A DNA stretch of 64,000 nt from Ruminococcus sp. GTDB lineage: Bacteria; Bacillota; Clostridia; Oscillospirales; Ruminococcaceae. This document shows, piece by piece, positions 56,773 through 64,000 of this stretch (its first letter is position 1; each line of letters opens with the position of its first letter). Made by a program: the position numbers and the translations under genes. Under the pieces are notes generated by a model that saw only the letters and a program-made list of their open reading frames with translations, searched no databases and was not told the DNA's origin. The stretch is taken from positions 1 to 64,000 of the forward strand of contig JAJQEI010000038.1 in assembly GCA_021201755.1 (NCBI GenBank), in the 5' to 3' direction.

Positions 56773-58299
56773 ATGTCTTATGTTATTGGTGTAGACTGTG
56801 GTACGAGCGGTACGAAAACTGTTTTATTTCGGGAGGACGGCACACCGCTGTCCAGCGTAACCATTGAATATCCCATGTATCAGCCGAAAAACGGCTATGC
56901 GGAGCAAGACCCACTGGATTGGAAAAACGCCATGCTTCAATCTATGGGACAGGTGATTGCGAAGAGTGGTATTCCCAAGGAAGAAATCAAAGGAATCGGT
57001 ATTTCTGGTCAAATGCATGGGTTGGTAATGCTGGATAAGGACGGGAATGTTTTACGAAAGTCCATTATTTGGTGCGACCAGCGAACGGCTGCAGAGGTTG
57101 ATGATATGAACCGTATTGTTGGACAGGAAAAACTGATGGGAATCACGGCGAATCCGGCACTCACCGGTTGGACAGCATCAAAAATTCTCTGGGTACGAAA
57201 AAATGAACCGGAAATTTATGAAAAATGCCGTCATATTTTGTTGCCAAAAGACTATCTGCGTTATGTGCTGACGGGAGAGTTTGCTACTGAGGTTTCTGAT
57301 GCGTCGGGAATGCAGCTCTTGGACGTTGGAAAGCGAGATTGGTCTGATGAGTTATTGCGGCTTTTGGAAATTGACAAGAATCTGTTGGGAAAAGTCTATG
57401 AATCTTGTGAAGTGACTGGAACATTAAAGCCGGAAATTGCAGCGCAATTGGGATTGTCAGAAAAGACAATCGTCGTTGGTGGTGCAGGTGACAATGCTGC
57501 TGCTGCTGTGGGTACGGGAGTGGTAACAGATGGAAAAGCGTTCACTACCATTGGCACTTCTGGTGTTGTCTTTGCGCATACGTCAACGATGGCGATTGAT
57601 CCGAAGGGAAGAGTGCATACCTGTTGTGCCGCTATGCCGAATAGCTGGCACGTTATGGGCGTAACACAAGGAGCAGGACTTTCTCTGAAATGGTTTCGTG
57701 ACAACTTCTGTGATGCGGAGAAACAGACGGCAAAATATATGGGCATTGATGAATATTACCTGATGGACAAAGAAGCAGAACAAGTGCCAGTTGGTGCAAA
57801 TCGACTGCTTTATTTGCCGTATTTGATGGGTGAGCGGACACCGCACTTGGACGCCGATGCAAGAGGGGTATTCTTTGGCTTATCGGCAATGCACACCAAG
57901 CGAGATATGCTCCGTGCTGTGTTGGAGGGCGTTACTTATTCGCTGCGGGATTGTGTAGAAGTATTCCGTGAAATGGAAATTCAAGTGGATGATATGATGG
58001 CTTGCGGTGGAGGAGGAACATCCCCACTGTGGCGAAGTATGTTGGCAGATTTGTATCACTGTCCAGTGAAAACGCTGGCATCGAAAGAGGGACCCGCATT
58101 GGGCGTGGGCATTTTGGCGGCAGTAGGCGCAGGGATTTATTCCAGTGTACCGGAAGCTTGTCAAGCAATTGTAAAAGCGGATAAGATTCAGTCGCCATGT
58201 GAGAAGAATGTCCCGATTTATGAACATTATTATCAGCTGTATCGGGAGATTTATCCGGCACTGCAAACGCAGTTTGGCAAGCTGGCACAGTTGCAGTGA
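56773..58299 (+). CDS. xylB: Xylulokinase
   Basis: The start at 56773 (MSYVIGVDCGTSGTKTVLF) follows AAAGGAG. 508 residues of the FGGY kinase family: GVDCGTSGTKT (phosphate 1), GISGQMHGLVMLD (typical of xylulokinase), IIWCDQRTAAE, VVGGAGDNAAAAVGTG and ACGGGGTSPLWRSMLADLY. Converts D-xylulose to D-xylulose 5-phosphate for pentose use. Sits between the SDR and NAXE-like genes. Intact. Confidence 0.93.
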   Translation: MSYVIGVDCGTSGTKTVLFREDGTPLSSVTIEYPMYQPKNGYAEQDPLDWKNAMLQSMGQVIAKSGIPKEEIKGIGISGQMHGLVMLDKDGNVLRKSIIWCDQRTAAEVDDMNRIVGQEKLMGITANPALTGWTASKILWVRKNEPEIYEKCRHILLPKDYLRYVLTGEFATEVSDASGMQLLDVGKRDWSDELLRLLEIDKNLLGKVYESCEVTGTLKPEIAAQLGLSEKTIVVGGAGDNAAAAVGTGVVTDGKAFTTIGTSGVVFAHTSTMAIDPKGRVHTCCAAMPNSWHVMGVTQGAGLSLKWFRDNFCDAEKQTAKYMGIDEYYLMDKEAEQVPVGANRLLYLPYLMGERTPHLDADARGVFFGLSAMHTKRDMLRAVLEGVTYSLRDCVEVFREMEIQVDDMMACGGGGTSPLWRSMLADLYHCPVKTLASKEGPALGVGILAAVGAGIYSSVPEACQAIVKADKIQSPCEKNVPIYEHYYQLYREIYPALQTQFGKLAQLQ

Positions 58300-58307
58300 G
58301 GCGATTA

Positions 58308-59083
58308 TGCAAAAAATTTTAACGACACAAACCATGCGGCACAGCGACGCTGGGGAAATTGCGAGGGGCACCTCTGGACGTGAACTGATGTACCGTGCCG
58401 GTGTGGGCATATTTCAAAGCTGCGACTGGAACGGGAGGATTGCAATTCTGGCTGGCAGTGGCAATAACGCAGGAGATGGTTATGTTTTGGCGAAGCTATT
58501 GGCGGATGTGGGGAAACAGTGCTATATCATTCGCTGTGCGAATCGTTGCTCAGCAGATGGAGCATATTATTTGGAAATGGCAAAATCCGCTGGAGTAGAA
58601 ATCACTGAGGAATTGCAATTTTCTCATGTGGATATTGTTGTTGACTGTTTGCTAGGGACAGGCTTTCACGGGGAGCTGCGTTCGGATTTAAAAAAAGTGG
58701 TTGCAGCCGTGAACGCTTTTCGTGGTTTTGTGCTTTCTGTGGATATCAACAGCGGCTTGCATGGAGACACCGGTGCAGGAAATTGTATCTGTTCCAATCG
58801 GACGGTTTCCATCGGTTTCATGCAGCCGGGTCATCTGGTAGGATTACACAAGAGTGTTATGCAAGAGGTGTATAATTACGACATTGGAATCCCTTGTGAA
58901 GGAAAGTATATTCCATTTTATGAAGCGGAGGAAACGCCGGTTTTCTTACCAGAAGTGCATGAATTTCCGATGGAGTTGGCAAACCAAATGGAATCTGCCG
59001 GAATTACATTTGGATCTATTGCAGAGCGATTGCAGCAATACCAAGCCCCCATTCGAAATCGCATTCATTTTTTTAAGGTCTGA
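58308..59083 (+). CDS. NAD(P)H-hydrate epimerase-like (YjeF N-terminal domain) protein
   Basis: The start at 58308 (MQKILTTQTMRHSDAGEIARG) follows GAGGCG, 8 bp after xylB. 258 residues with GRIAILAGSGNNAGDGYVLAK (the G-x-G-N-N-G-D-G loop), VDCLLGTGFHGELR and VLSVDINSGLHGDTG. Repairs damaged NAD(P)HX by epimerisation. The C-terminal kinase half found in bifunctional Nnr proteins is absent, so a separate NAXD is expected elsewhere. Confidence 0.88.
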
Positions 59084-59115
59084 TTGATTTGGAAAGCGAT
59101 AGGAGATGAAAGCTG

Positions 59116-59853
59116 TTGCAATATTTTTGGACGTCACAGGAAAAAGTACCTTTTGGCATTGGCTTTTCCCTTTATGGTCGGGAGCATCTTCTTTTCTTAT
59201 GCGGCATTGTTTTGACAATTGTGTTATTCGCACTTTGTTATCGCAAGATGTCATCGAAAGCACGCAGAAGAACGATTCAAATTTTTGCTTGGGTTATGGT
59301 AGTACTGGAAATCTCTAAAACGTCGATTCTGCTTTATACGGGACAGTATCGCTGGAATTATCTCCCTTTGGATTTGTGTGGATTATCCGTCTACCTAGAA
59401 TTGGTATCAGCGTATTGCAGAAAACCGCTGCTGCTGGAGTGTTTATATAGCTTATCGCTGCCGGGTGCGTGTTTGGCACTGTTATTCCCAAACTGGAATA
59501 AACTTCCGATCTGTAATTTCTTTTGTCTGCACAGTTTTTTGGTGCATGGGATTTTAATGTTGATTCCGATTTTACTGTTATCTAGTGGTGAATTACGTCC
59601 TCAGTTGCGACGATTGCCGTTTTGTTTCGGGTGTGTTCTGTTTCTGTGTGTACCGCTGTGGTGGATCAATCAACGATTGGGAACCAATTTTTTCTTTTTG
59701 GCAAGAGCATCCAAAGGCTCACCATTGGTGTGATTCGAAGAAACTTTCGGCAGCCATCTGATTGGACTTTCGGTGATGATGGGTATTATCTGGCTGGGAA
59801 TGTATGGAATACTGATATTGGTACGACAGATACAAAAGCGTTTTCAAAATTAA
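59116..59853 (+). pseudogene. YwaF/TIGR02206-family membrane protein, one TGA
   Basis: The TTG at 59116 is 10 nt from AGGAG. 245 codons with seven membrane helices: YGREHLLFLCGIVLTIVLF, YLPLDLCGLSVYLEL, NFFCLHSFLVHGILMLIPI and LWWINQRLGTNFFFL. TGA at 59731-59733 cuts SKGSPLV-stop-FEETFGSHLIG; the last helix and the basic tail RQIQKRFQN follow in frame. TGG to TGA (G to A) explains it. Function of the family is unknown. Confidence 0.78.
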
Positions 59854-59873
59854 ATTTTGGGATATTTTAATTT

Positions 59874-59995
59874 TTCGTCAAATTATCATTTTTTTTACAC
59901 AGTACCATCACAATACCATGCTATTCTAGCTTTAGCACTTTTTTAGTGCGAAAGATTATTGAAATGAGGATGGTATTTATGTGGAGTTGTTCAAA
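59874..59995 (+). repeat. Direct repeat, left copy (leader and start of zinc-ribbon gene)
   Basis: About 120 bp nearly identical to 60474-60596. It includes TTTACACAGTACCATCACAA, a TATTCT/TATACT -10-like element, the hairpin GCACT-TTTTT-AGTGC, the GAGG ribosome site and the first codons of the gene. Confidence 0.8.
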
Positions 59996-60461
59996 TTGTG
60001 GGAAGATAAACCCAGACGATGCAGTTGAGTGCAAGTGTGGATTTCGGCATCAGGTGCGTGCGGATAGTATGGATGGTGTCGATGCGATTCAAGTACATAC
60101 AAAGCCTTGGACTTGTCCAGTGTGTCATATTGTAAACGATCCGTTGACGAATGTTTGTGAATGTGGGCACGGTGGCGGTCATTATGAAGAACAGACAAAG
60201 TGATGGGCTACTCTATTATCCCTTTTTTGTTTACCTTTTGGCTTTATATATGGATTTTATAAATGTGCTAAAGGGCAAAAACACGCTGGATATTTTTATT
60301 TATCGATTGCTTGTCCGCCTTTCGGTATTATATGTGGAATCTATAAATGTGTAAATGGTCAAAAACGTGAGGAATATGATTATCTTAAAGCTGCTTGCTG
60401 GGTAATTGCTATAGTACTTTTAATATATATTAGAAATCATCTCGGTGATTGGCTATTATAA
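59979..60461 (+). pseudogene. Zinc-ribbon membrane protein, duplicated copy 1, one TGA
   Basis: 160 codons. The start MWSCSNCGKINPDDAVECKC has GAGG 9 nt upstream. Two zinc ribbons (CSNCG...CKCG; CPVCHIVNDPLTNVCECG) are followed by membrane helices: WATLLSLFCLPFGFIYGFYK, GYFYLSIACPPFGIICGIYK and AACWVIAIVLLIYI. TGA at 60201-60203 falls in EQTK-stop-WATLL; copy 2 has EPVKWWLI at this place, so the lost codon was TGG (G to A). The GF/IIYGFYK motif repeats internally. Confidence 0.78.
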
Positions 60462-60473
60462 ATAACACGAAAT

Positions 60474-60596
60474 TTTCGTCAAATTATCACTTTTTTTACA
60501 CAGTACCATCACAATACCATGCTATACTAATTTTAGCACTTTTTCAGTGCGAAAGATTATTGAAATGAGGATGGTATTTATGTGGAGTTGTTCAAA
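60474..60596 (+). repeat. Direct repeat, right copy
   Basis: Second copy of the 59874-59995 leader with a handful of substitutions; again ends within the first codons of a zinc-ribbon gene, so the genes arose by tandem duplication. Confidence 0.8.
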
Positions 60597-60975
60597 TTGT
60601 GGGAAGACGAACCCAGATGATGCAAGTGAGTATGTTTGTGGATTTCGTCATCAGGTGCGTGCGGATAGTATGGATGATATTGGCGAGAATGATGATGTTG
60701 TGTTAACTGAACCGTGGAAGTGTCCGTTGTGTTAAGTAGTAAATGAACCAGATATTGAAACTTGTGGTTGCGGTTATTCACGTAGACTTGGAAGAGCTTT
60801 ATATGAACCAGTAAAGTGGTGGCTTATTATTTTGTCTATTCTTTTTCCGATAGTTGGTATTATATGTGGGATCTATAAACGGCAAGGTGGCGAAACACAC
60901 GCTAGGAATACTTATCTTACAGTCAGTTTGGTCACATGGGGCATTGTTTTTTTGATAAACCTCATGTCGCTGTAA
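60580..60975 (+). pseudogene. Zinc-ribbon membrane protein, duplicated copy 2, one TAA
   Basis: 131 codons, MWSCSNCGKTNPDDASEYVCG. The Cys that copy 1 has in AVECKCG is Tyr here (SEYVCG). The second ribbon is cut by TAA at 60733-60735 (KCPLC-stop-VVNEPDIETCGCG; CAA fits). Two helices follow: WWLIILSILFPIVGIICGIY and VSLVTWGIVFLINLM. Shorter than copy 1 because one GFYK-type membrane segment is missing. Confidence 0.75.
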
Positions 60976-61014
60976 AATTATTTTCTGTTTTTAAGTGGCA
61001 ATTTATAAAAATAT

Positions 61015-61056
61015 CACCGTCTTCTTTGAAGCAATTTCAAGGAAGGCGGTGTTTTG
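61015..61056. terminator. Bidirectional terminator
   Basis: CACCGTCTTCTTTGAA / TTTCAAGGAAGGCGGTG stem with flanking T run, between the zinc-ribbon gene and the converging histidine kinase. Confidence 0.88.
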
Positions 61057-61059
61057 TAT

Positions 61060-62127
61060 TTAAGAATTCCTACGGCGCAGCTGCACACAAAACTTAGAAC
61101 CTTCGCCAAGCTTACTGTTAACGAAAATTTTTCCACCACAGCGGTCGAGGATTTTTTTACAAAGTGCTAGTCCCAAGCCATTGCCCTGTGTTTGTCGTGA
61201 GGAATCTGCCTGATAAAATTTATCGAAAATATGTTCTACTGTTTCTGTATCCATGCCAATGCCCTCATCGCAAATATAAACTTTGTCGTGATGTGGCGTT
61301 TCTTCTAGCTTTATCGTAATCGCTGCACCATCTGGCGAAAATTTGATGGCGTTGCTGATTAAGTTGAGCCACACTTGAAACAACAGCAACTCCTGTCCCG
61401 TATAAGTACTCTTTGGTAAGTTTAAATCAAAAGCGATGTTTTTTTGACTCCACTTTGGTTCGAGCAGTACAATCGCCTGTCGCAGCTGTTCGTCCAGACG
61501 ATAGGTTACTGGTGGATCAAGGGATGGTTGATGCTCTATACGGGAAATCCGCAAAATATTATCGGTCAGGTTGTTGAGCTTTTCAATACTGAAAAACGCT
61601 TTTTCGATGTAAATTCTGCGTTCTTCTGTGGATAAACTATCGTCTTGCAAAAAAGTCAAATAGCCGGATATGGAAGAGAGCGGCGTTTTGAATTCGTGGG
61701 AGACATTGGAAATAAAATCGTTTTGCATGAGTTCTACTGAGCCAAGTTTCTTTGCCATATAGTTAAAGCTATCAATTGTTTCAGCGAACTCTTGAATGAC
61801 GCCGTTGTATTCCAATTGTACTTGATAATCACCCTTTGCAATTTTATTCGATGCTGCACTCATATCACGCAGTGGTTTAAAGATGCTTCGTACGATAGGA
61901 TATACGCTAAGGCTGGTAACGATAATGCTAAAAATCAAAAGTAAAGCTATCCAAAGAATTGGAATAGACTTTGGCATCATAGAAAAGCCAATGAATCTTG
62001 CTAAAAAGAACAGAAAAAGAAACAGCAGAATCAACACTACAAAAATTGCAATTAGCACGAAGAATATATGAAAGACGAACTTGCGATAATGCCGGATACC
62101 AAATAAAAATCTTTTATTTTTTCTCAT
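61060..62127 (-). CDS. Sensor histidine kinase
   Basis: 355 residues: helices at about 15-45 and 50-75 with almost no loop between them, so little or no extracellular sensor. Then HAMP (about 76-130), DHp FISNVSHEFKTPLSSISGYL (phospho-His), N-box LISNAIKFSPDGAAI, G1 CDEGIGMD and G2 GNGLGLALCKKI. Short-loop kinases of this kind usually sense membrane or envelope stress. The start overlaps the response-regulator gene by 14 bp. Intact. Confidence 0.92.
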   Translation of the reverse strand: MRKNKRFLFGIRHYRKFVFHIFFVLIAIFVVLILLFLFLFFLARFIGFSMMPKSIPILWIALLLIFSIIVTSLSVYPIVRSIFKPLRDMSAASNKIAKGDYQVQLEYNGVIQEFAETIDSFNYMAKKLGSVELMQNDFISNVSHEFKTPLSSISGYLTFLQDDSLSTEERRIYIEKAFFSIEKLNNLTDNILRISRIEHQPSLDPPVTYRLDEQLRQAIVLLEPKWSQKNIAFDLNLPKSTYTGQELLLFQVWLNLISNAIKFSPDGAAITIKLEETPHHDKVYICDEGIGMDTETVEHIFDKFYQADSSRQTQGNGLGLALCKKILDRCGGKIFVNSKLGEGSKFCVQLRRRNS

Positions 62128-62794
62128 ATTGCACCGCCCGATATCCTAAGCCACGAATTGTTTCAATGCGAAAATCACGGTTGTGTTTAAACCGTTCTCG
62201 CAATCGGCTCATATGCACGTCTAGCGTATGCGAATCCACATAATCTTCAATTCCCCAAATGTCATCGAGAATTTGTTGTCTGGTAAAGATTTGTCCCGGG
62301 TAGGACAGGAGCTTGTACAAAAGCAAAAATTCTTTTTGGGGGAGAATTTGCGAGCCGTTGTCGTCTGTGACAGTCCACGTCTGATATTCCAGCGTAGTAT
62401 GGAAGTAGGTTAGTTTTTTTTCGCTGATACTTTTGGAACGGCGGAGGAGTGCTTGAATGCGCAGGAGCATTTCGTCTAAGTGAATTGGCTTTACCATATA
62501 ATCATCGGCACCGACGGTAAAGCCTTTTTTTTTGTCAGAAAGTTCACCTTTTGCAGTAATAATTAAAACTGGTGTTTCGATACGGCATTCTCGCAGTTCT
62601 TTGACGAATGTGAAGCCGTCCGTTCCGGGCATTATGATGTCTGTGACAATTAAGTCGATATATTCTTTATCGAGTATTTCAAGTGCCTCGTCGGCATCTT
62701 TTGCCGGATAGGGTTGATATTGATTTTTTTGCAAGGTACGGCAGAATAGTTCTCTTAAATCACGGTCGTCTTCTACAACTAGGATATGAAACAT
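62114..62794 (-). CDS. OmpR-family response regulator
   Basis: 226 residues: receiver domain with acidic pocket VVEDDRDLRELFCR, phospho-Asp in DLIVTDIIMPGTDG and Lys in GADDYMVKPIHLDEM. The winged-helix DNA-binding domain has SHTLDVHMSRLRERF and ETIRGLGYRAV. Transcribed first, then the kinase. A direct link to the neighbouring zinc-ribbon genes is unproven. Confidence 0.93.
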   Translation of the reverse strand: MFHILVVEDDRDLRELFCRTLQKNQYQPYPAKDADEALEILDKEYIDLIVTDIIMPGTDGFTFVKELRECRIETPVLIITAKGELSDKKKGFTVGADDYMVKPIHLDEMLLRIQALLRRSKSISEKKLTYFHTTLEYQTWTVTDDNGSQILPQKEFLLLYKLLSYPGQIFTRQQILDDIWGIEDYVDSHTLDVHMSRLRERFKHNRDFRIETIRGLGYRAVQYEKK

Positions 62795-62898
62795 AGGTGT
62801 TCTTCACCTCTTTCTCGTATTTAGATATGTTGATAGTATAGCATAGGTTTGTGATGGGTTTGTGATAAAATAGAAATTAAAATTTCGGATAATCATCA

Positions 62899-63010
62899 CT
62901 TTTTTTTTTTTTTTTTTAAAAAAAACAAAAAAAAAACAATAAAAAAATAATTTTAGAAATTTTAAATTTAAAAAAAAAATTAAAATAATAAAAATATAAA
63001 TTTTTAAGCG
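62899..63010. other. Extreme A/T homopolymer tract
   Basis: About 110 bp of almost pure A/T, with a T18 run followed by long A runs and almost no C or G. It begins ATCATCACTTTTTTT, like the upstream repeats at 59874 and 60474, then degenerates. It replaces the expected leader of the Sel1 gene. Confidence 0.7.
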
Positions 63011-63032
63011 GATGGGGAAAAGAATTGGTGAG

Positions 63033-64000
63033 ATGAAGAAGAAATGCCATGATGAATCGGAAGAAGCGTATCAGCCTATTTTGGATAAGGAAGATATGGA
63101 TGAAATTACGAAACCGAAGAAAAGTGTAAAATCGCAGCAAGTGGAACAGTATCAAAAAGCAGCAGAGCAAGGAGATGCACAAGCACAAAATAATCTTGGT
63201 GTTTACTATTACTCTGGCAAAGGTGTGACAAAAGATTATAAGGAAGCTGTAAAATGGTACCAAAAAGCAGCGGAATAAGGATTGGCTAATGCACAAATTA
63301 ATCTCGGTGTTTGCTATTTCTGTGGTCACGGTGTAACGCAAGACTATACAAAAGCTGTAAAATGGTTTCGAAAAGCCGCTGAGCAGGGACTTGCTGTTGC
63401 GCAAAATAATCTCGGTTGGTGCTATGAACACGGTGAAGGCGTAACACAAGACTATGTGAAGGCGAAGGAATGGTATAGAAAGGCAGCAGATCAAGGGAAT
63501 GCGAAAGCAAAAAATAATCTTGATCGCTTACGCTTATTAGATAAAAAAGATCAGGATGAGATTACGAAGCCAAAACAGAATGCGAAACCACTCTGATTGC
63601 TAGATGTGGAAAAATTACCTGAGATACCAGCAAAAATTGTGATGATGAACCCAGATGAACCTAACAAGTTTTTTCTTTGGGACACGCTGAAACAACGATT
63701 CGATTTTTGGTTTGGAAATTTGAAGCCGTTGCTGGAAGAACCCTATGTACAGAGTATTATGATGGGACGCCTTGCCGGTCCTAATACCTTTGCGAGAAAC
63801 ATAGAATTATCCTTTGGGTATGGTTGGGACTGGATTGTTGAAACCGTAAAATATCTGGAATGCGCAGATTTCGACGGAGAATTTCAATATATACAAGTAG
63901 GGGATGAAAATCTTACAGATAAATATCATGCAAACGGAAATCATTTGGATGCATTGGAGGAATTGAAGTGGGAATGCGCATCCCTGACGATCGCAGGTGA
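63033..64000 (+). pseudogene. Sel1-repeat protein with unknown C-terminal domain, two stops, runs off the window
   Basis: MKKKCHDESEEAYQPILDKE (an ATG at 63012 is also possible), then three Sel1 repeats such as GDAQAQNNLGVYYYSGKGVT and GLAVAQNNLGWCYEHGEGVT, a helical solenoid for protein binding. TAA at 63276-63278 falls in KAAE-stop-GLANAQ, where Sel1 repeats have Gln (CAA). TGA at 63594-63596 (KPL-stop-LLDVEK) fits CGA. The frame then stays open to the window end (FFLWDTLKQRFDFWFGN, GYGWDWIVETVKYL), a domain I do not recognise. Confidence 0.75.

Noticed and set aside
36052..63596. Reassignment of a stop codon (for example TAG or TAA read as Gln)
   Set aside because: All three stops occur inside genes, and all three also end intact neighbouring genes at expected places. 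Lost residues include Gln, Arg and Trp, which one altered tRNA cannot explain.
52780..63596. In-frame TGA codons as selenocysteine
   Set aside because: Paralogues and family motifs place Arg or Trp at those positions, not Cys, and no SECIS-like hairpin stands out after them.

Overview
The window looks like chromosome from a spore-forming, anaerobic gut or rumen Firmicute, most likely a Ruminococcus-like member of the Oscillospiraceae. The evidence is the spoIIGA-sigE pair, the 2-oxoacid:ferredoxin oxidoreductase operon, bifunctional AdhE, GH3 glycosidases, AT-rich intergenic DNA, and consensus TTGACA/TATAAT promoters. The genus call is an inference from gene style; no database was searched.

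Layout. 1-1.6 kb: 3' half of a BREX-type PglX DNA methyltransferase. 1.7-3.3 kb: two toxin-antitoxin loci. 3.4-7.1 kb: VorDBAC-type oxidoreductase and a CPBP membrane protease. 7.1-11.9 kb: FMN riboswitch, ribD-ribE-ribBA, a YdcF-like protein and an MBL hydrolase. 12-16 kb: a sortase-type surface protein and a damaged GH3 glucosidase. 16-19 kb: tadA, a PHP phosphatase, a lipoprotein. 18.6-24.3 kb: a minus-strand ACP / FkbH / DHHW / MBOAT set that probably decorates an extracellular polymer. 24.5-32 kb: SPFH-NfeD, a broken HAD phosphatase, tRNA-Leu, a CAP-domain wall protein, a small-molecule kinase, a broken adhE. 32-35.6 kb: spoIIGA-sigE, bioY, and tRNAs Trp, Ser and Leu.

The most unusual part is 36-55.7 kb, about 19 co-oriented genes. 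Most begin with a small Cys4 zinc ribbon. Many continue with one membrane helix, a Thr-rich stalk and an ectodomain that differs from gene to gene (lectin-like, SH3-like, discoidin-like, propeller-like, SnoaL/DUF4878-like). Embedded among them are a vWA protein, a PP2C-type phosphatase and a Ser/Thr kinase (the layout of the TerY-P triad), a zinc-ribbon/FHA/ABCG-type ATPase with its permease, and a NagZ-like lipoprotein. I propose a phospho-threonine signalling and export system at the cell surface, with the zinc-ribbon proteins as receptors or substrates.

55.8-64 kb: SDR, xylulokinase, NAXE-like protein, YwaF-like membrane protein, a duplicated zinc-ribbon membrane protein, a two-component system, and a Sel1-repeat protein running off the end.

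A second feature runs through the window. Nineteen in-frame nonsense codons (8 TAG, 7 TAA, 4 TGA) and about seven small frameshifts break otherwise well-conserved reading frames, about half of the genes in the zinc-ribbon island among them. Nearly all nonsense codons are explained by one C-to-T or G-to-A change, and most frameshifts lie in homopolymers or TA repeats. All three stop types are used, so this is not a reassigned code. It is either real gene erosion with a GC-to-AT bias or damaged/noisy sequence; raw reads would decide. Genes of this kind are listed below as pseudogenes over their reconstructed full span.
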